Assembly: GCA_015272325.1 (NCBI GenBank)
Contig: JACYLU010000006.1
Coordinates: 38,698 to 102,697, forward strand
DNA: 64,000 nucleotides
Reading direction: 5' to 3'
From: Synechococcales cyanobacterium C42_A2020_086
GTDB taxonomy: Bacteria > Cyanobacteriota > Cyanobacteriia > Elainellales > Elainellaceae
Part shown: piece by piece, positions 10,299-19,419 of the stretch
How positions within the stretch are numbered: the first letter of the stretch is position 1
How the letters are laid out: every line of letters starts with the position of its first letter
Notes under the pieces: generated by a model
The model's database searches: none
What the model was told of the DNA's origin: nothing
What the model saw: only the letters and a program-made list of their open reading frames with translations
Translations under genes and position numbers: made by a program

Positions 10299-11405
10299 AT
10301 GAATGAACCGGCATGGCGTGGGGGAATCGGGGTAAGCATCCTGATAGCATTGGTGGCCCTTCCCTTTGCCGAGAACAGTCCTGCGGTCGCCTCAGATCCG
10401 CCGGCTTTCACATCGTTTGCCGATTGGTGTACCAACCTGGAACACTTGCCCCGAGAGCAACGGCGAACCGTGGCGGCCATGCTGAACCAAGCCCAGACCT
10501 CAGAGTGTGAGCTGGCTAGCCAACGGCTGACCCAAACCCGAATCCTAAATTTGAGCAGCCGCGAACTGACTCAGCTAGAGCCGCTGCAATCGCTACCGCA
10601 GCTTCGGCAATTGGATCTGTCTAACAATCGGATTCGCGACCTTAGCCCGTTGCAGCACCTGCCCAATGTGTCGCTGCTGAATTTGAGCCGCAATCGGCTA
10701 GAAGACCTGACGCCACTGCAAGGACTGAGCCAGTTGACCGTCTTGGATCTCAGCCACAATCGCATTCGCGAGCTGACTGGACTAGCCTCGCTGTCTCGTC
10801 TCACCCAGCTAAATCTGCAGCACAACGAAGTTACCGACATCACACCGCTGCAATCCCTATCCATGCTCTCGACCCTAGATCTCAGCCACAACCGGATCAC
10901 CGACACCACCGCCCTCCAGGGCTTAGGCAACCTGAGGGTCTTGGGCCTCAGCCACAACCGGATCACCGACATCACACCGCTGCAAGGGTTGAGCCAGCTC
11001 AGCTCCCTAGGATTGGGGCATAACCAGATTATCGACATCACGCCACTGCAATCCCTGACCACGCTCACCGCGTTGAACGTCATGGATAACCAATTAACGG
11101 ACCTAAATCCTATCCAGGGCTTGTCGCAGCTCGTGGTGTTGGGACTAGACGGAAACCAGATCAGCAGCTTGAGTCCATTGCAGCCGCTGGTCAATCTAGA
11201 CACGTTGGGGTTGAGCCGCAATCGGGTAGCAGATGTCTCGCCTCTCCAAGGATTGAGCAACCTCGCTGCCTTGGATCTCAGCCGCAACGAGGTTACCGAC
11301 ATCAGCCCGTTGCGCACTCTCAGCAATCTGCAATTTCTGAATTTGCAGGATAATCCTCTCGCTGATCCGACTTGTCCAGTGGAGGCGGCGGTGTGCGAAT
11401 TCTAG
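10299..11405 (+). CDS. Exported leucine-rich-repeat protein (internalin-like repeats), 368 aa
   Basis: The start ATG 10299 is set by a strong AAAGGAGGAG site; it gives a signal peptide (GVSILIALVALPFAENSPAVAS). After a short Cys-containing N-domain (ADWCTNLEHLPREQRRTVAA) about twelve LRR units of 22 residues follow, of the form LxxLDLSxNRIxDITPLQxL (bacterial internalin type, as in LDLSHNRI repeated several times). The protein ends with a short cap containing two Cys (DPTCPVEAAVCEF). LRRs form a curved surface for protein or glycan binding; no partner can be named. Near-identical repeat units at DNA level (around 10700-11000) make the gene prone to repeat number change. It follows serS by 150 bases. 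Confidence 0.88.
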   Translation: MNEPAWRGGIGVSILIALVALPFAENSPAVASDPPAFTSFADWCTNLEHLPREQRRTVAAMLNQAQTSECELASQRLTQTRILNLSSRELTQLEPLQSLPQLRQLDLSNNRIRDLSPLQHLPNVSLLNLSRNRLEDLTPLQGLSQLTVLDLSHNRIRELTGLASLSRLTQLNLQHNEVTDITPLQSLSMLSTLDLSHNRITDTTALQGLGNLRVLGLSHNRITDITPLQGLSQLSSLGLGHNQIIDITPLQSLTTLTALNVMDNQLTDLNPIQGLSQLVVLGLDGNQISSLSPLQPLVNLDTLGLSRNRVADVSPLQGLSNLAALDLSRNEVTDISPLRTLSNLQFLNLQDNPLADPTCPVEAAVCEF

Positions 11406-11436
11406 TCCGAATTCCAGCTGATTACGGGCAAACTGG

Positions 11437-11473
11437 ATTAATACGAATTAATACATAATTAATACATTAATAC
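11437..11473. repeat. Four copies of ATTAATAC
   Basis: ATTAATAC occurs at 11437, 11447, 11458 and 11466, the last copy including the stop codon of the sugar transferase on the minus strand. It is a short AT-rich tandem array between two convergent genes; no T-run hairpin is present. Confidence 0.6.
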
Positions 11474-12915
11474 GCCCCTTCCCCAGTGAGCACCACCCAG
11501 ACCGTGCGCATCAGGATATACACATCTAGCCATACCGACCAATTGCGGACATAGTAGGCATCGAGGCTAACGCGCTCTTCGTAGGTGATATTGTTGCGCC
11601 CCGACACCTGCCACAGCCCGGTGAGTCCAGGAATCACCTTCGTATAGAGCGAGAACTTGTCGCCATAGCGGGGAATTTCCTCTTCGATGATTGGGCGGGG
11701 ACCCACGAGGCTCATCTCGCCGCGCAAAATATTCCAGAGTTGCGGCAGTTCATCTAGACTGGTGCGCCGCAGAAACCGCCCAACTCGGGTAACTCGCGGA
11801 TCGTGCCGCAGTTTTTGGTCTTGCTCCCAAGCGTGCCGCAGTTCGGGGTGCTTTTCCAAGTAGTCTTTCAGGGCATGGTCAGCATCCTGCACCATGGTGC
11901 GAAACTTCCAGGCCCGAAAAAATTCGCCACCCTGACCTATGCGCGTTTGGCGGTAGAAGATCGGTCCCGGAGAGTCGAGTTTGATTAGCAGCGCAATCAG
12001 CACAATCAGCGGCAGGACGAGCAAGCCGCCAATCAAAGTGGCTGCCAAATCGATCAAAAACTTGGCTAAGCGAGGACCGGGCAGCAGCAGCCGCTGTCGC
12101 ACCTCTAGACCCAAGACACCGCCCATGTCCTTGGCTTCCACCCAAAGGCTAGAAAACTCGAACAAATCGGGAATCACCAGCAGATGGGCAAAGGTGCTGC
12201 CGTAGCGTTCCAGCAGGTTCAGCAGTCGGTCGCGGGGCACGCCGGGCATGGCGACAATCGCGTAGGGAATTTTGCGGGTGCGAGCCAGAGCCGGGGCCAG
12301 TTCGACGCCACCCACGACCGGCACCCCATGCAGCGAGCCATGCTTTTCGGGGTCGTCATCAAGTACCAGAACCGGCTTGAGTCCGGTACTCGGACGGCGC
12401 TTCAGCGTGCGGATCACCATGCTGCCGGTTTTGCCTGCCCCCAACACCATTACCGGATAGCCCCACCAGCGGCGACGGGCCACAATCAGACGCATCCCAG
12501 CACGACAAACCACGACCAGCAGCAGCGACAGCGCCCAAGCCATGACGAACACGCCGCGCGAGTAGATCTCCCCTTCTCGCCGCATAAACACCATTGCCGC
12601 CAGCGCTAGATACATCAACGTTGTGGAGAGACAGGTCCAGCGCAACTCATCCACCGGACTGATGGCCACTCCGGGATAAAGCCCCACAATAGTATAGGTG
12701 GCAATAAATAGGCCCAATACCGGCCAGAGCTGCCAGTAGAGCGACGGGTGAAATTGCCCATCGAGGAGCAAACGGACATAGACGCTGATCACGCCGGCCA
12801 GGGTCAATGCCACCAGGTCACTGCCAATGGTTAACACGTAGGTGGGCCACGATCGCGTCGAGATGCTTAACGCCAGAAGCGTAGGATGTAATGTGCGGTT
12901 CAGTTGCATGGCCAT
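11467..12915 (-). CDS. Polyprenyl-phosphate sugar-1-phosphate transferase (WbaP/EPS initiating type), 482 aa
   Basis: This membrane enzyme starts exopolysaccharide or O-antigen repeat-unit assembly by putting a hexose-1-phosphate on undecaprenyl phosphate. The N-terminal half has four or five hydrophobic helices, then a nucleotide-binding-like CoA-type domain ([20 protein letters not shown]). A further helix ([25 protein letters not shown]) leads into the catalytic sugar transferase domain: [49 protein letters not shown] and [15 protein letters not shown]. All family signatures are present. Start ATG 12915 has GAGGAG 7 bases upstream. The upstream GT4 gene (18-base gap) likely acts in the same pathway. 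Confidence 0.9.
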   Translation of the reverse strand: MAMQLNRTLHPTLLALSISTRSWPTYVLTIGSDLVALTLAGVISVYVRLLLDGQFHPSLYWQLWPVLGLFIATYTIVGLYPGVAISPVDELRWTCLSTTLMYLALAAMVFMRREGEIYSRGVFVMAWALSLLLVVVCRAGMRLIVARRRWWGYPVMVLGAGKTGSMVIRTLKRRPSTGLKPVLVLDDDPEKHGSLHGVPVVGGVELAPALARTRKIPYAIVAMPGVPRDRLLNLLERYGSTFAHLLVIPDLFEFSSLWVEAKDMGGVLGLEVRQRLLLPGPRLAKFLIDLAATLIGGLLVLPLIVLIALLIKLDSPGPIFYRQTRIGQGGEFFRAWKFRTMVQDADHALKDYLEKHPELRHAWEQDQKLRHDPRVTRVGRFLRRTSLDELPQLWNILRGEMSLVGPRPIIEEEIPRYGDKFSLYTKVIPGLTGLWQVSGRNNITYEERVSLDAYYVRNWSVWLDVYILMRTVWVVLTGEGAY

Positions 12916-12933
12916 TGATCACTCCTCACGCTA

Positions 12934-14058
12934 TTACTGTATGGCATCCTTCCGCTGAAATTCTGTCCATTTGCGATCGATATAGTGAGAAAGTTGATGG
13001 CGGAATCGCTCGGGCGTGAATCGTTCAGCATGGTGACGCAGGATCTCGACCGGAAACTCTTGTTGCTTGGACTCAAAGAGTTGGACAGCGCTGATCAGGC
13101 TAGCAGCGGTTTGCTCAGGAAACAGCAGCCCCGTCTTGCCGGGAATCACGGTTTCTGTAGCGCCGCCTTTGCCGTAGGCAATCACCGGAGCACCGGCTGC
13201 CTGCGCCTCCACTAAGGCAATGCCAAAGTCCTCGGCGGCCGCAAACACAAAAGCTTTGCAGCGCTGCATCAGATCGACTACGACCGCCTCCGGTTGGTGC
13301 CCCAAAATGGTGATATTGGACTTAGCCATGGCGTAAATCCGCTGCCGCTCGCTGCCATCCCCCACCACCACTAGCGGCAAGCCGAGCTGGTTAAAGGCGT
13401 CAATAATTACATCTACGCGCTTGTAGGGCACAAAGCGAGACAGAACAAAGTAAAACTCCTCCCGCTGCGAGTTGGGTTGGAACCGCTCGACGGCCACTGG
13501 CGGATAGATCACATGAGCCGAGCGGCGGTAGGTTTTGCGGATTCGCTGGGCGACATAGCGCGAGTTGGCGATAAAGTGATCCACCCGATTAGCACTGGCT
13601 ACGTCCCAGAGCCGCAGATAGTGCAGCACGAGCTGTGTTAACCCCGACTTGAGTCCGCGATTCAGCTTCGCACCCTGCAGATACTGCTGCTGCAAATCCC
13701 AGGCGTAGCGCACGGGCGTATGGACATAGCTAATGTGGAGCTGGTCGGCGCGCGTCATGACGCCTTTGGCAACAGCATGGCTGCTGGACAAAACCAGGTC
13801 GTACCCCGAAACGTCAAACTGCTCGATTGCCAGCGGCATCAGCGGCAGGTAGTTGCGAAAGTGGGGATTGGCAAAGGGCAGCTTCTGCAAAAATGACGTG
13901 GTGACCGGCTTGTGCCGAATGAAATATTTCAGCTCGGGCGGCAAAAATTCTACTAGGCTAAACAGATCGGCATCGGGATACAGATTCAGCATCTGCTCGA
14001 CCACCCGTTCGGAACCGGCATGGGTGACTAGCCACTCGTGAACGATGGCGGTTCGCAT
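12934..14058 (-). CDS. Glycosyltransferase family 4, 374 aa
   Basis: A GT-B retaining glycosyltransferase. It begins MRTAIVHEWLVTHAGSERVV, the usual N-terminal glycine-containing loop. The donor-binding half has FVLSRFVPYKRVDVIIDAFN and the acidic motif FAAAEDFGIALVEAQAAGAPVIAYGKGGATETV, the E-x7-E signature of GT4. Full length. The start is preceded by GGGGAGGAA. It is transcribed directly into the sugar transferase gene, so the two probably form an operon for exopolysaccharide or lipid-linked oligosaccharide synthesis, with this enzyme adding an early sugar. Donor and acceptor are unknown. Confidence 0.9.
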   Translation of the reverse strand: MRTAIVHEWLVTHAGSERVVEQMLNLYPDADLFSLVEFLPPELKYFIRHKPVTTSFLQKLPFANPHFRNYLPLMPLAIEQFDVSGYDLVLSSSHAVAKGVMTRADQLHISYVHTPVRYAWDLQQQYLQGAKLNRGLKSGLTQLVLHYLRLWDVASANRVDHFIANSRYVAQRIRKTYRRSAHVIYPPVAVERFQPNSQREEFYFVLSRFVPYKRVDVIIDAFNQLGLPLVVVGDGSERQRIYAMAKSNITILGHQPEAVVVDLMQRCKAFVFAAAEDFGIALVEAQAAGAPVIAYGKGGATETVIPGKTGLLFPEQTAASLISAVQLFESKQQEFPVEILRHHAERFTPERFRHQLSHYIDRKWTEFQRKDAIQ

Positions 14059-14184
14059 GAAATTCCTCCCCTCTCACTGTCACACCAATCCCCGACCTGT
14101 GGAGCGAACCAGATGGTTCCCCATCGAGATTATCCATTCTGAGAGTACCGGGTTAGGGGATCACTCAGGTGAATATGTCGGGTT

Positions 14185-15618
14185 TTATCTTACACAGCGA
14201 TCGCAATGCCCGCAGCCCCGCCCCAGAGCCTCCGCTTCTGTGGAGAAGCCAAAGCTACGCAGCAGGAATTGCCAGCGGCAGGTGCAGCTGTGGAGGTAGC
14301 GGTGGATGGGCTGGGCGGCGTCAGTGGGCTGAGCTAACGGCTTGACACTGCGATCGATGCGGTAGTGGAAGGGGTCCTGCCACTGCAACTGACCGGCACG
14401 GTGCAGTAACGCTAAGGCAACAGCGGCGTCGGGGAATTTGCGGCTAATGGCGTTGATATTGCCCTCTGCAGGCAATTGTTTCAGCAGACGCTGGGCGATT
14501 TGGTGCTGCTGCCGCTGTCGCTGCTGGAAAAACTGCTGCCGCTGAGAATCGCTGGGATCGAGCCAGCCGGTAGGTTCGCTGATTAGGGTTAGCGCCTGAG
14601 TGGGTTTGCCGTCGCGACCGCCCCGCCCCACTTCCTGCACATATTCCGAGAGCAGCATTGGCGGCTGAAAGTGGACGACCCAGCGGACGTCTGGCTTGTT
14701 GATGCCCATTCCGAAGGCTGACGTGCAGACCACAAAAGGTAGTTCCTCTCCCAGCCAGGCCGCTTCGATCAGGCGGCGCTCTTGGGGACCCAGTCCTGCA
14801 TGATAAGCGGCGGTAGCATACCCCTGCTGCTTCAGCTCATTGGCCAGTTCTTCGCTGTCTCGCCGCGTGCGGACGTAGATCAGTCCTGCTCCCGAATGGG
14901 TCTGCAACCAGTGTCGCAGGGCTTGGCGGCGTCCCCTTGGTGTCCAGACGGTGTGCACAGATAAATGCAAATTTGAACGATAGGGGCTTTGCAAAAACAC
15001 CTGCGGGTCTTGGAGCTGCAACACCTGCCGGATTGTCTGCTGCACTAGCGGATCGGCCGTAGCGGTAAAAGCGGCGATTGTGATGCGGCTGCCTGGTGGC
15101 TTGGTACACAGCAGCGCTGAACGCACCGCCCCTAGCCGTCGGTATGCCGGACGAAACGTATCGCCCCACTGAGCTAAACAATGGGCCTCATCCAAAATCA
15201 GCCCGTTGATGGCGATCTGGGGCTGGCAAAGGCGGTGCCAGACGGGTTCGCTGAGCAGCGTCTCGGGCGACACATACAGCAAGCGCAGCCGCTGTTGCTC
15301 TAGCTCCCAGAGGGTGCGTCGGCGCTGTTGGCTTGGCAGTTCGCTGTGCAGCAGAGCGGCGGGTAAATGCCGCTGTCGCAGTTCCTGAACTTGGTTTTCC
15401 ATGAGTGCCAGCAAGGGCGACACTACGAGCGTTAGTCCCGTCTCCAGCAAGGCCGGCAACTGAAAGCAGATCGACTTGCCGCCGCCCGTAGGCATGACGA
15501 CCAGCGCATCCTGCTTGTCCAGCAAACAGCGGATGATCTCGCCTTGAGGTGGTCGAAAATCGGTATAGCCCCAAATTCGCTGAAACTGAGCCTGCACTCG
15601 CTGCCATGTCTGCGGCAT
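14185..15618 (-). CDS. recQ: ATP-dependent DNA helicase RecQ, 477 aa
   Basis: A 3'-5' SF2 helicase in recombination and replication-fork repair. Motifs: Walker A VVMPTGGGKSICFQLP (motif I), SPLLALMENQVQEL (Ia), DEAHCLAQWGDTFRPAYRRL (motif II), AFTATADPLVQQTI (III), VCTSAFGMGINKPDVRWVVHF (V) and QEVGRGGRDGKP (VI). The C-terminus holds the zinc-binding cysteines (SCTCRWQ and CGHCDRC). The protein ends right there, so the winged-helix/HRDC part of long RecQ is missing; short RecQ forms like this are common in cyanobacteria. Start MPQTWQRVQAQFQRIWGY at 15618 fits the family. Confidence 0.92.
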   Translation of the reverse strand: MPQTWQRVQAQFQRIWGYTDFRPPQGEIIRCLLDKQDALVVMPTGGGKSICFQLPALLETGLTLVVSPLLALMENQVQELRQRHLPAALLHSELPSQQRRRTLWELEQQRLRLLYVSPETLLSEPVWHRLCQPQIAINGLILDEAHCLAQWGDTFRPAYRRLGAVRSALLCTKPPGSRITIAAFTATADPLVQQTIRQVLQLQDPQVFLQSPYRSNLHLSVHTVWTPRGRRQALRHWLQTHSGAGLIYVRTRRDSEELANELKQQGYATAAYHAGLGPQERRLIEAAWLGEELPFVVCTSAFGMGINKPDVRWVVHFQPPMLLSEYVQEVGRGGRDGKPTQALTLISEPTGWLDPSDSQRQQFFQQRQRQQHQIAQRLLKQLPAEGNINAISRKFPDAAVALALLHRAGQLQWQDPFHYRIDRSVKPLAQPTDAAQPIHRYLHSCTCRWQFLLRSFGFSTEAEALGRGCGHCDRCVR

Positions 15619-15691
15619 TGTTGCTCTCCAACGATTATCCCTTCAGCATGTCTCTGGCTTCAGGGTTCCCCGATGAGCAACATCACTCAAG

Positions 15692-16588
15692 CTACAATCC
15701 CAGTTTCTCCAGCACCGGGCGAGTTGAAACAATATGCCGATTCAGTCCCAGCCGCTTCGGTTCAATGCCCAGCGCCAGCGCCACGAGCTGCGACAGATGC
15801 AGTACAGGTAGTCCCAAGCGTTCACCGATCACGTTTTCGACTTCCGGCTGCCGGGAATCGAGGTTGAGGTGGCACAAGGGACAGGGCGTTACCAGACAGT
15901 CGGCTCCTGCTGCGATGGCTTCCTGGATATGTCCCCCCGCCATTTTGAAGGACTGCGTTGTAGCATAGCTGGACAGCGGCCAGCCGCAGCACTGAGTGCG
16001 ACCGCGGTAGTAAACTGGTGTTGCCCCCACCGCCTGAAACAAGTTCTCCATCGACTGGGGATTGTAGGGGTCGTCGTAGGGCAGGTGCTTTTGGGCCCGC
16101 AGCAGATAGCAGCCGTAGAAGGCGGCACATTTCAAGCCGCTGAGCTGACGGGTGACGCGCTGCTGCAGCGCCTCTAAGCCAAAATCGCCAACGAGTGCCC
16201 AGAGCAGGTGCTTGACCTCGGTGGTACCTTTGTAGGGCGAACAGCCTTCGTGTTCTAAAAGCCCGTTGATCTGCTCCAGATAGTGGGGGTCCGTCTGCTG
16301 GCGATCTTTTAGGCGCTCGTCCACTTGCCCAATCACGCCCTGACAGGTGCTGCAATGGGTGAGCAGCGGCAAATTCAACGCTTCGGCCAGGGCAATGTTG
16401 CGGGCGTTAACGGTGTCTTCCAGGAGCTGAGAATCTTCTTTAAATGTGCCAGAGCCACAGCAAGACGCTTTCTTTAGCTCGATCAGCTCGATGCCCAGCG
16501 CTTGCGTCAGCACTTGGGTAGACATATACAGTTCCCGGCAAGCACCCTGGGCCACGCATCCCGGGAAATAGGCATACTTCAAAGTCAT
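15692..16588 (-). CDS. HdrB-like CCG-domain Fe-S protein, 298 aa
   Basis: Belongs to the CoB-CoM heterodisulfide reductase subunit B / succinate dehydrogenase SdhE-type family, which carries two cysteine-rich CCG domains, at least one binding a [4Fe-4S] type cluster and acting in thiol-disulfide or quinone-linked electron transfer. Seen: first domain with FPGCVAQGAC, KKASCCGSGTF and CSTCQG; second with YGCYLLR, RTQCCGWPLSSYA and TPCPLCHLNLD. Start is ATG 16588 (MTLKYAYFPGCVAQ); an in-frame frame extends to 16684 but has no family similarity I recognise. The usual HdrA/HdrC or SdhA/SdhB partners are not in this window, so its redox partner is unknown. Confidence 0.88.
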   Translation of the reverse strand: MTLKYAYFPGCVAQGACRELYMSTQVLTQALGIELIELKKASCCGSGTFKEDSQLLEDTVNARNIALAEALNLPLLTHCSTCQGVIGQVDERLKDRQQTDPHYLEQINGLLEHEGCSPYKGTTEVKHLLWALVGDFGLEALQQRVTRQLSGLKCAAFYGCYLLRAQKHLPYDDPYNPQSMENLFQAVGATPVYYRGRTQCCGWPLSSYATTQSFKMAGGHIQEAIAAGADCLVTPCPLCHLNLDSRQPEVENVIGERLGLPVLHLSQLVALALGIEPKRLGLNRHIVSTRPVLEKLGL

Positions 16589-16722
16589 GGATCGGTATGG
16601 AGGTGGGTTTCGGGTCATCCTCTCTATACGATCTATGATGCTGCGTTTGGCAGCGTCTGGGATGGAATCCCTACTTTCTCTCAAGGTGATTTCTCTAAAG
16701 GTGATCTGCGAGAATCAGAACT

Positions 16723-17037
16723 ATGCTTTCTCAAATTTTTTACCTGATTCGCTCTCGAGCCGATGGACAGTATCTCGTCGCCCGCCCTCGGGGACAGTCT
16801 GCTGCCAAGGGTAGAGACGATCAGCCTGCTGATCCTGGCTATTTGCTGATGTTTCAAGAGCACTCCGATGCCCTCAGCTACCTCAATACTCACGGGGCGC
16901 AGGTTGCCGATCAGTTTGCGGTAGAGTCGATTCCGAGTACTCAGCTCAAGAGCGTCCTCAAGCGCTGGGGGTTTACGGGAGTCGGGGTGGTGCAAGATCC
17001 GCTGCTGCCCCGGATTGAATTTTTGCAGCAGGAGTAA
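16723..17037 (+). CDS. Conserved hypothetical protein, 104 aa
   Basis: A small soluble protein beginning MLSQIFYLIRSRADGQYLVARP and ending PRIEFLQQE. The pattern (alternating beta strands, LMFQEHSDALSYLNTH helix, GVGVVQDPLLPRI) gives no known catalytic motif. The sequence has the look of a cyanobacteria-restricted protein, but I cannot assign a function. It is divergent from the HdrB-like gene (134 bases between starts) and 111 bases upstream of leuB on the same strand; that gap carries a promoter-like TAGAAT at 17079. Confidence 0.7.
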   Translation: MLSQIFYLIRSRADGQYLVARPRGQSAAKGRDDQPADPGYLLMFQEHSDALSYLNTHGAQVADQFAVESIPSTQLKSVLKRWGFTGVGVVQDPLLPRIEFLQQE

Positions 17038-17148
17038 GCTGCAAATCAAGGCTCAATTTTGCGTTCCTCGATTTACGGTAGAATACGGAGTCGCGCCTGA
17101 CGTGCGCTGCTTTTTTGGTCATTAATCTAGATACTTTTCTCCAAATCC

Positions 17149-18228
17149 ATGAGTCAGCAGTACCGCATTACCCTTCTTCCCGGCGACGGCATTGGTCCTG
17201 AAATTCTGAGTGTCGCCGTAGCGGTCCTGAAACGGGTGGGAGAACAAACCGGCATTGGCTTTCAATTTCAAGAGGCTCTGATCGGCGGTGCAGCCATTGA
17301 TGCCACGGGCGATCCGCTGCCGGCAGAAACCCTGGACCGCTGCCGCAATAGCGATGCTGTGCTGCTAGCGGCAATTGGAGGCTACCAGTGGGACACGCTG
17401 CCGAGTCACCAGCGCCCCGAGCGAGGGTTGCTAGGGCTGCGGGCTGGGCTGGGGCTGTTTGCTAATCTGCGTCCTGCCAAGATTCTGCCGCAGCTGATCG
17501 ATGCCTCGACGCTGAAACGGGAGGTGATTGAGGGCGTCGATATTATGGTGATTCGCGAGCTGACCGGCGGCATTTACTTCGGGCAACCCAAGGGCATCTT
17601 CGAGCATGAAGGCGAGAAGCGCGGCATCAACACCATGGTGTACGCCGAGCACGAAATCGACCGCATCGGGCGAGTGGCTTTTGAAACCGCCCGCAAGCGC
17701 GGCAAAAAGCTTTGCTCGGTCGATAAAGCGAATGTGCTAGAAGTGTCGCAGCTCTGGCGAGACCGCATGACGCAATTGGCTAGCGAGTACAGCGATGTGG
17801 AACTGAGCCACATGTATGTAGACAACGCAGCGATGCAGCTCGTGCGCTACCCCAAGCAGTTCGATACGATTGTCACGGGCAACCTATTTGGCGACATTCT
17901 CTCCGACGAAGCGGCCATGCTTACCGGCAGTATTGGCATGTTGCCTTCGGCTAGCTTGGGGTCCTCGGGTCCGGGCGTCTTTGAACCCGTGCATGGCTCC
18001 GCACCCGACATAGCCGGACAGGACAAAGCCAATCCGATTGCTCAGGTACTGAGTGCGGCTATGATGTTGCGTTACGGGCTGAACGAGCCGGAAGCTGCCG
18101 ACCGTATCGAACAGGCGGTGCAGGCGATTCTGGATGCTGGCTACCGTACTGGAGATATTATGTCGCCGGGAATGAAAGCCGTGGGCTGCCAGGCAATGGG
18201 AGAAGCGCTCATTCAGGCATTGGGCTAG
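17149..18228 (+). CDS. leuB: 3-isopropylmalate dehydrogenase, 359 aa
   Basis: Catalyses the NAD-dependent oxidative decarboxylation of 3-isopropylmalate to 2-oxoisocaproate in leucine synthesis. The N-terminus [15 protein letters not shown] is typical. Substrate-binding arginines lie in [13 protein letters not shown] and [12 protein letters not shown], the catalytic Lys in [10 protein letters not shown], metal-binding aspartates in [14 protein letters not shown], and NAD-binding in [20 protein letters not shown]. Full length, no odd feature. Confidence 0.96.
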   Translation: MSQQYRITLLPGDGIGPEILSVAVAVLKRVGEQTGIGFQFQEALIGGAAIDATGDPLPAETLDRCRNSDAVLLAAIGGYQWDTLPSHQRPERGLLGLRAGLGLFANLRPAKILPQLIDASTLKREVIEGVDIMVIRELTGGIYFGQPKGIFEHEGEKRGINTMVYAEHEIDRIGRVAFETARKRGKKLCSVDKANVLEVSQLWRDRMTQLASEYSDVELSHMYVDNAAMQLVRYPKQFDTIVTGNLFGDILSDEAAMLTGSIGMLPSASLGSSGPGVFEPVHGSAPDIAGQDKANPIAQVLSAAMMLRYGLNEPEAADRIEQAVQAILDAGYRTGDIMSPGMKAVGCQAMGEALIQALG

Positions 18229-18367
18229 CTGCCGTCATTCTGGATCACCCATTGGTAAACCTCAAGGGTCGCCAGCACTGCCATAAAATGTTGTAAAAAT
18301 TCATGACGCGGTGAACTGGATAGCGCCAAATCGTTTACAGTCTAGCTATCCAAATTAGGGTAGAGGA

Positions 18368-18637
18368 ATGGTATACACGCCCCAATCTGAGAATCGTTCG
18401 CCTAGCCCGGCTGAATCCATGAGTCTGTCTGCCCTACTCGATCCGGCACTGCTTCAGGCAGCTCGTTCAATTTACCGCACCTACTACGAAGTGCATCCCG
18501 ATGAGGTGCAGCGCCCCATTGGTATTGCCATCGATCGGTTTACGCTACGCGGCAAGCTAATCTTCGGCAACAAGCCAATCCTCCTGCCGCAGGAGTGCTT
18601 TGTTCCGCTGAATCAAATTGAACCGGCTCTGCGCTAG
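18368..18637 (+). CDS. Conserved hypothetical small protein, 89 aa
   Basis: A short soluble protein ending in QEIECFVPL-like sequence (PQECFVPLNQIEPALR). It has the helix LLDPALLQAARSIYRTYYEVHPDE followed by strands around IGIAIDRFTLRGKLIFGNKPILL. No catalytic motif is seen. The ATG at 18368 is only a base or two from a GAGG sequence, too close for a good ribosome site; the internal ATG at 18419 (MSLSALLDPALL) is a possible alternative start. Function unknown. Confidence 0.6.
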   Translation: MVYTPQSENRSPSPAESMSLSALLDPALLQAARSIYRTYYEVHPDEVQRPIGIAIDRFTLRGKLIFGNKPILLPQECFVPLNQIEPALR

Positions 18638-18821
18638 CCATTCGCTCTAAACCTTCCGTTAGCGCCAGACGTTGGATTGAAAGCCGTGAGCAGGAATAGC
18701 GTTCCAAACCTGCTGTAGGGTGATCACGTCAGCAGAAGAGACAATACAGCCCTGTTATAAATCCTAGGCTTGAATCGGAGATGCCTAGCAGCAGATGCCT
18801 AGCAGCAATACCTTGGCAGCC

Positions 18822-19319
18822 TCACGCTTCAACCGATTTGAACTGAATCCCTAAGAGCGTGCCCCCAGCGATGAGTTTCACCGCTTCTAGCAGCCAGTAG
18901 CCGCTGTGCATTTGCCCCATTGTAGTTGGCAGGGTTAGGGTAGCGGTAAACAGATCAAGCTGTAGCCCAAGGGCACTCAGGGCAGGGGTCAGCGCGTAGG
19001 TGTAGATCACAACAATCGTCAGCAGCCCCACCGCAAGGGGCACAGACCAGCGGCTCGTTGGCACACCGGGGATATTTTTCAGCACAAGAACACCCGTGAC
19101 CACAAGGGCCGCACACAGGACTTCAAGGTGGTTAAAGAGCCAAAACATAGTGTAGCCTGCGCTCGCAAAATCGGGCGACGTCATCATGCCGGCAGCATAG
19201 AGGCTAGGCATAATCAACAAATCGAGAATCAAACTGCCGCTGAGCCAGAAGGCAAGGGTCAGGATAACAATGGATCGCCATTTGGGGCGAGAAAATGCGG
19301 TATTGGTAATGGCAGCCAT
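18822..19319 (-). CDS. Small four-helix membrane protein (DUF4149-like), 165 aa
   Basis: Predicted integral membrane protein with four hydrophobic segments: about residues 17-40 (VILTLAFWLSGSLILDLLIMP), 58-82 (FWLFNHLEVLCAALVVTGVLVL), 93-113 (VPLAVGLLTIVVIYTYALTPAL) and 138-158 (GYWLLEAVKLIAGGTLLGIQF). The first and last parts resemble DUF4149-type proteins, though I cannot run a profile to confirm. Role unknown. It is alone between convergent and same-strand neighbours with wide gaps. Confidence 0.7.
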   Translation of the reverse strand: MAAITNTAFSRPKWRSIVILTLAFWLSGSLILDLLIMPSLYAAGMMTSPDFASAGYTMFWLFNHLEVLCAALVVTGVLVLKNIPGVPTSRWSVPLAVGLLTIVVIYTYALTPALSALGLQLDLFTATLTLPTTMGQMHSGYWLLEAVKLIAGGTLLGIQFKSVEA

Positions 19320-19419
19320 GGTGCGTTTGGGGGGGTGAATTCAATTCCTCTATTTCGAGCTTAGCGGATACCTTCTAGAAGCGATCGTGAAATATCGTTG
19401 CGAACAGCGCCAAGCCCAG

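Noticed and set aside
10571..11326. 251-codon frame antisense to the LRR gene
   Set aside because: Its Leu/Arg/Ser-rich periodic pattern simply mirrors the LRR units on the plus strand.
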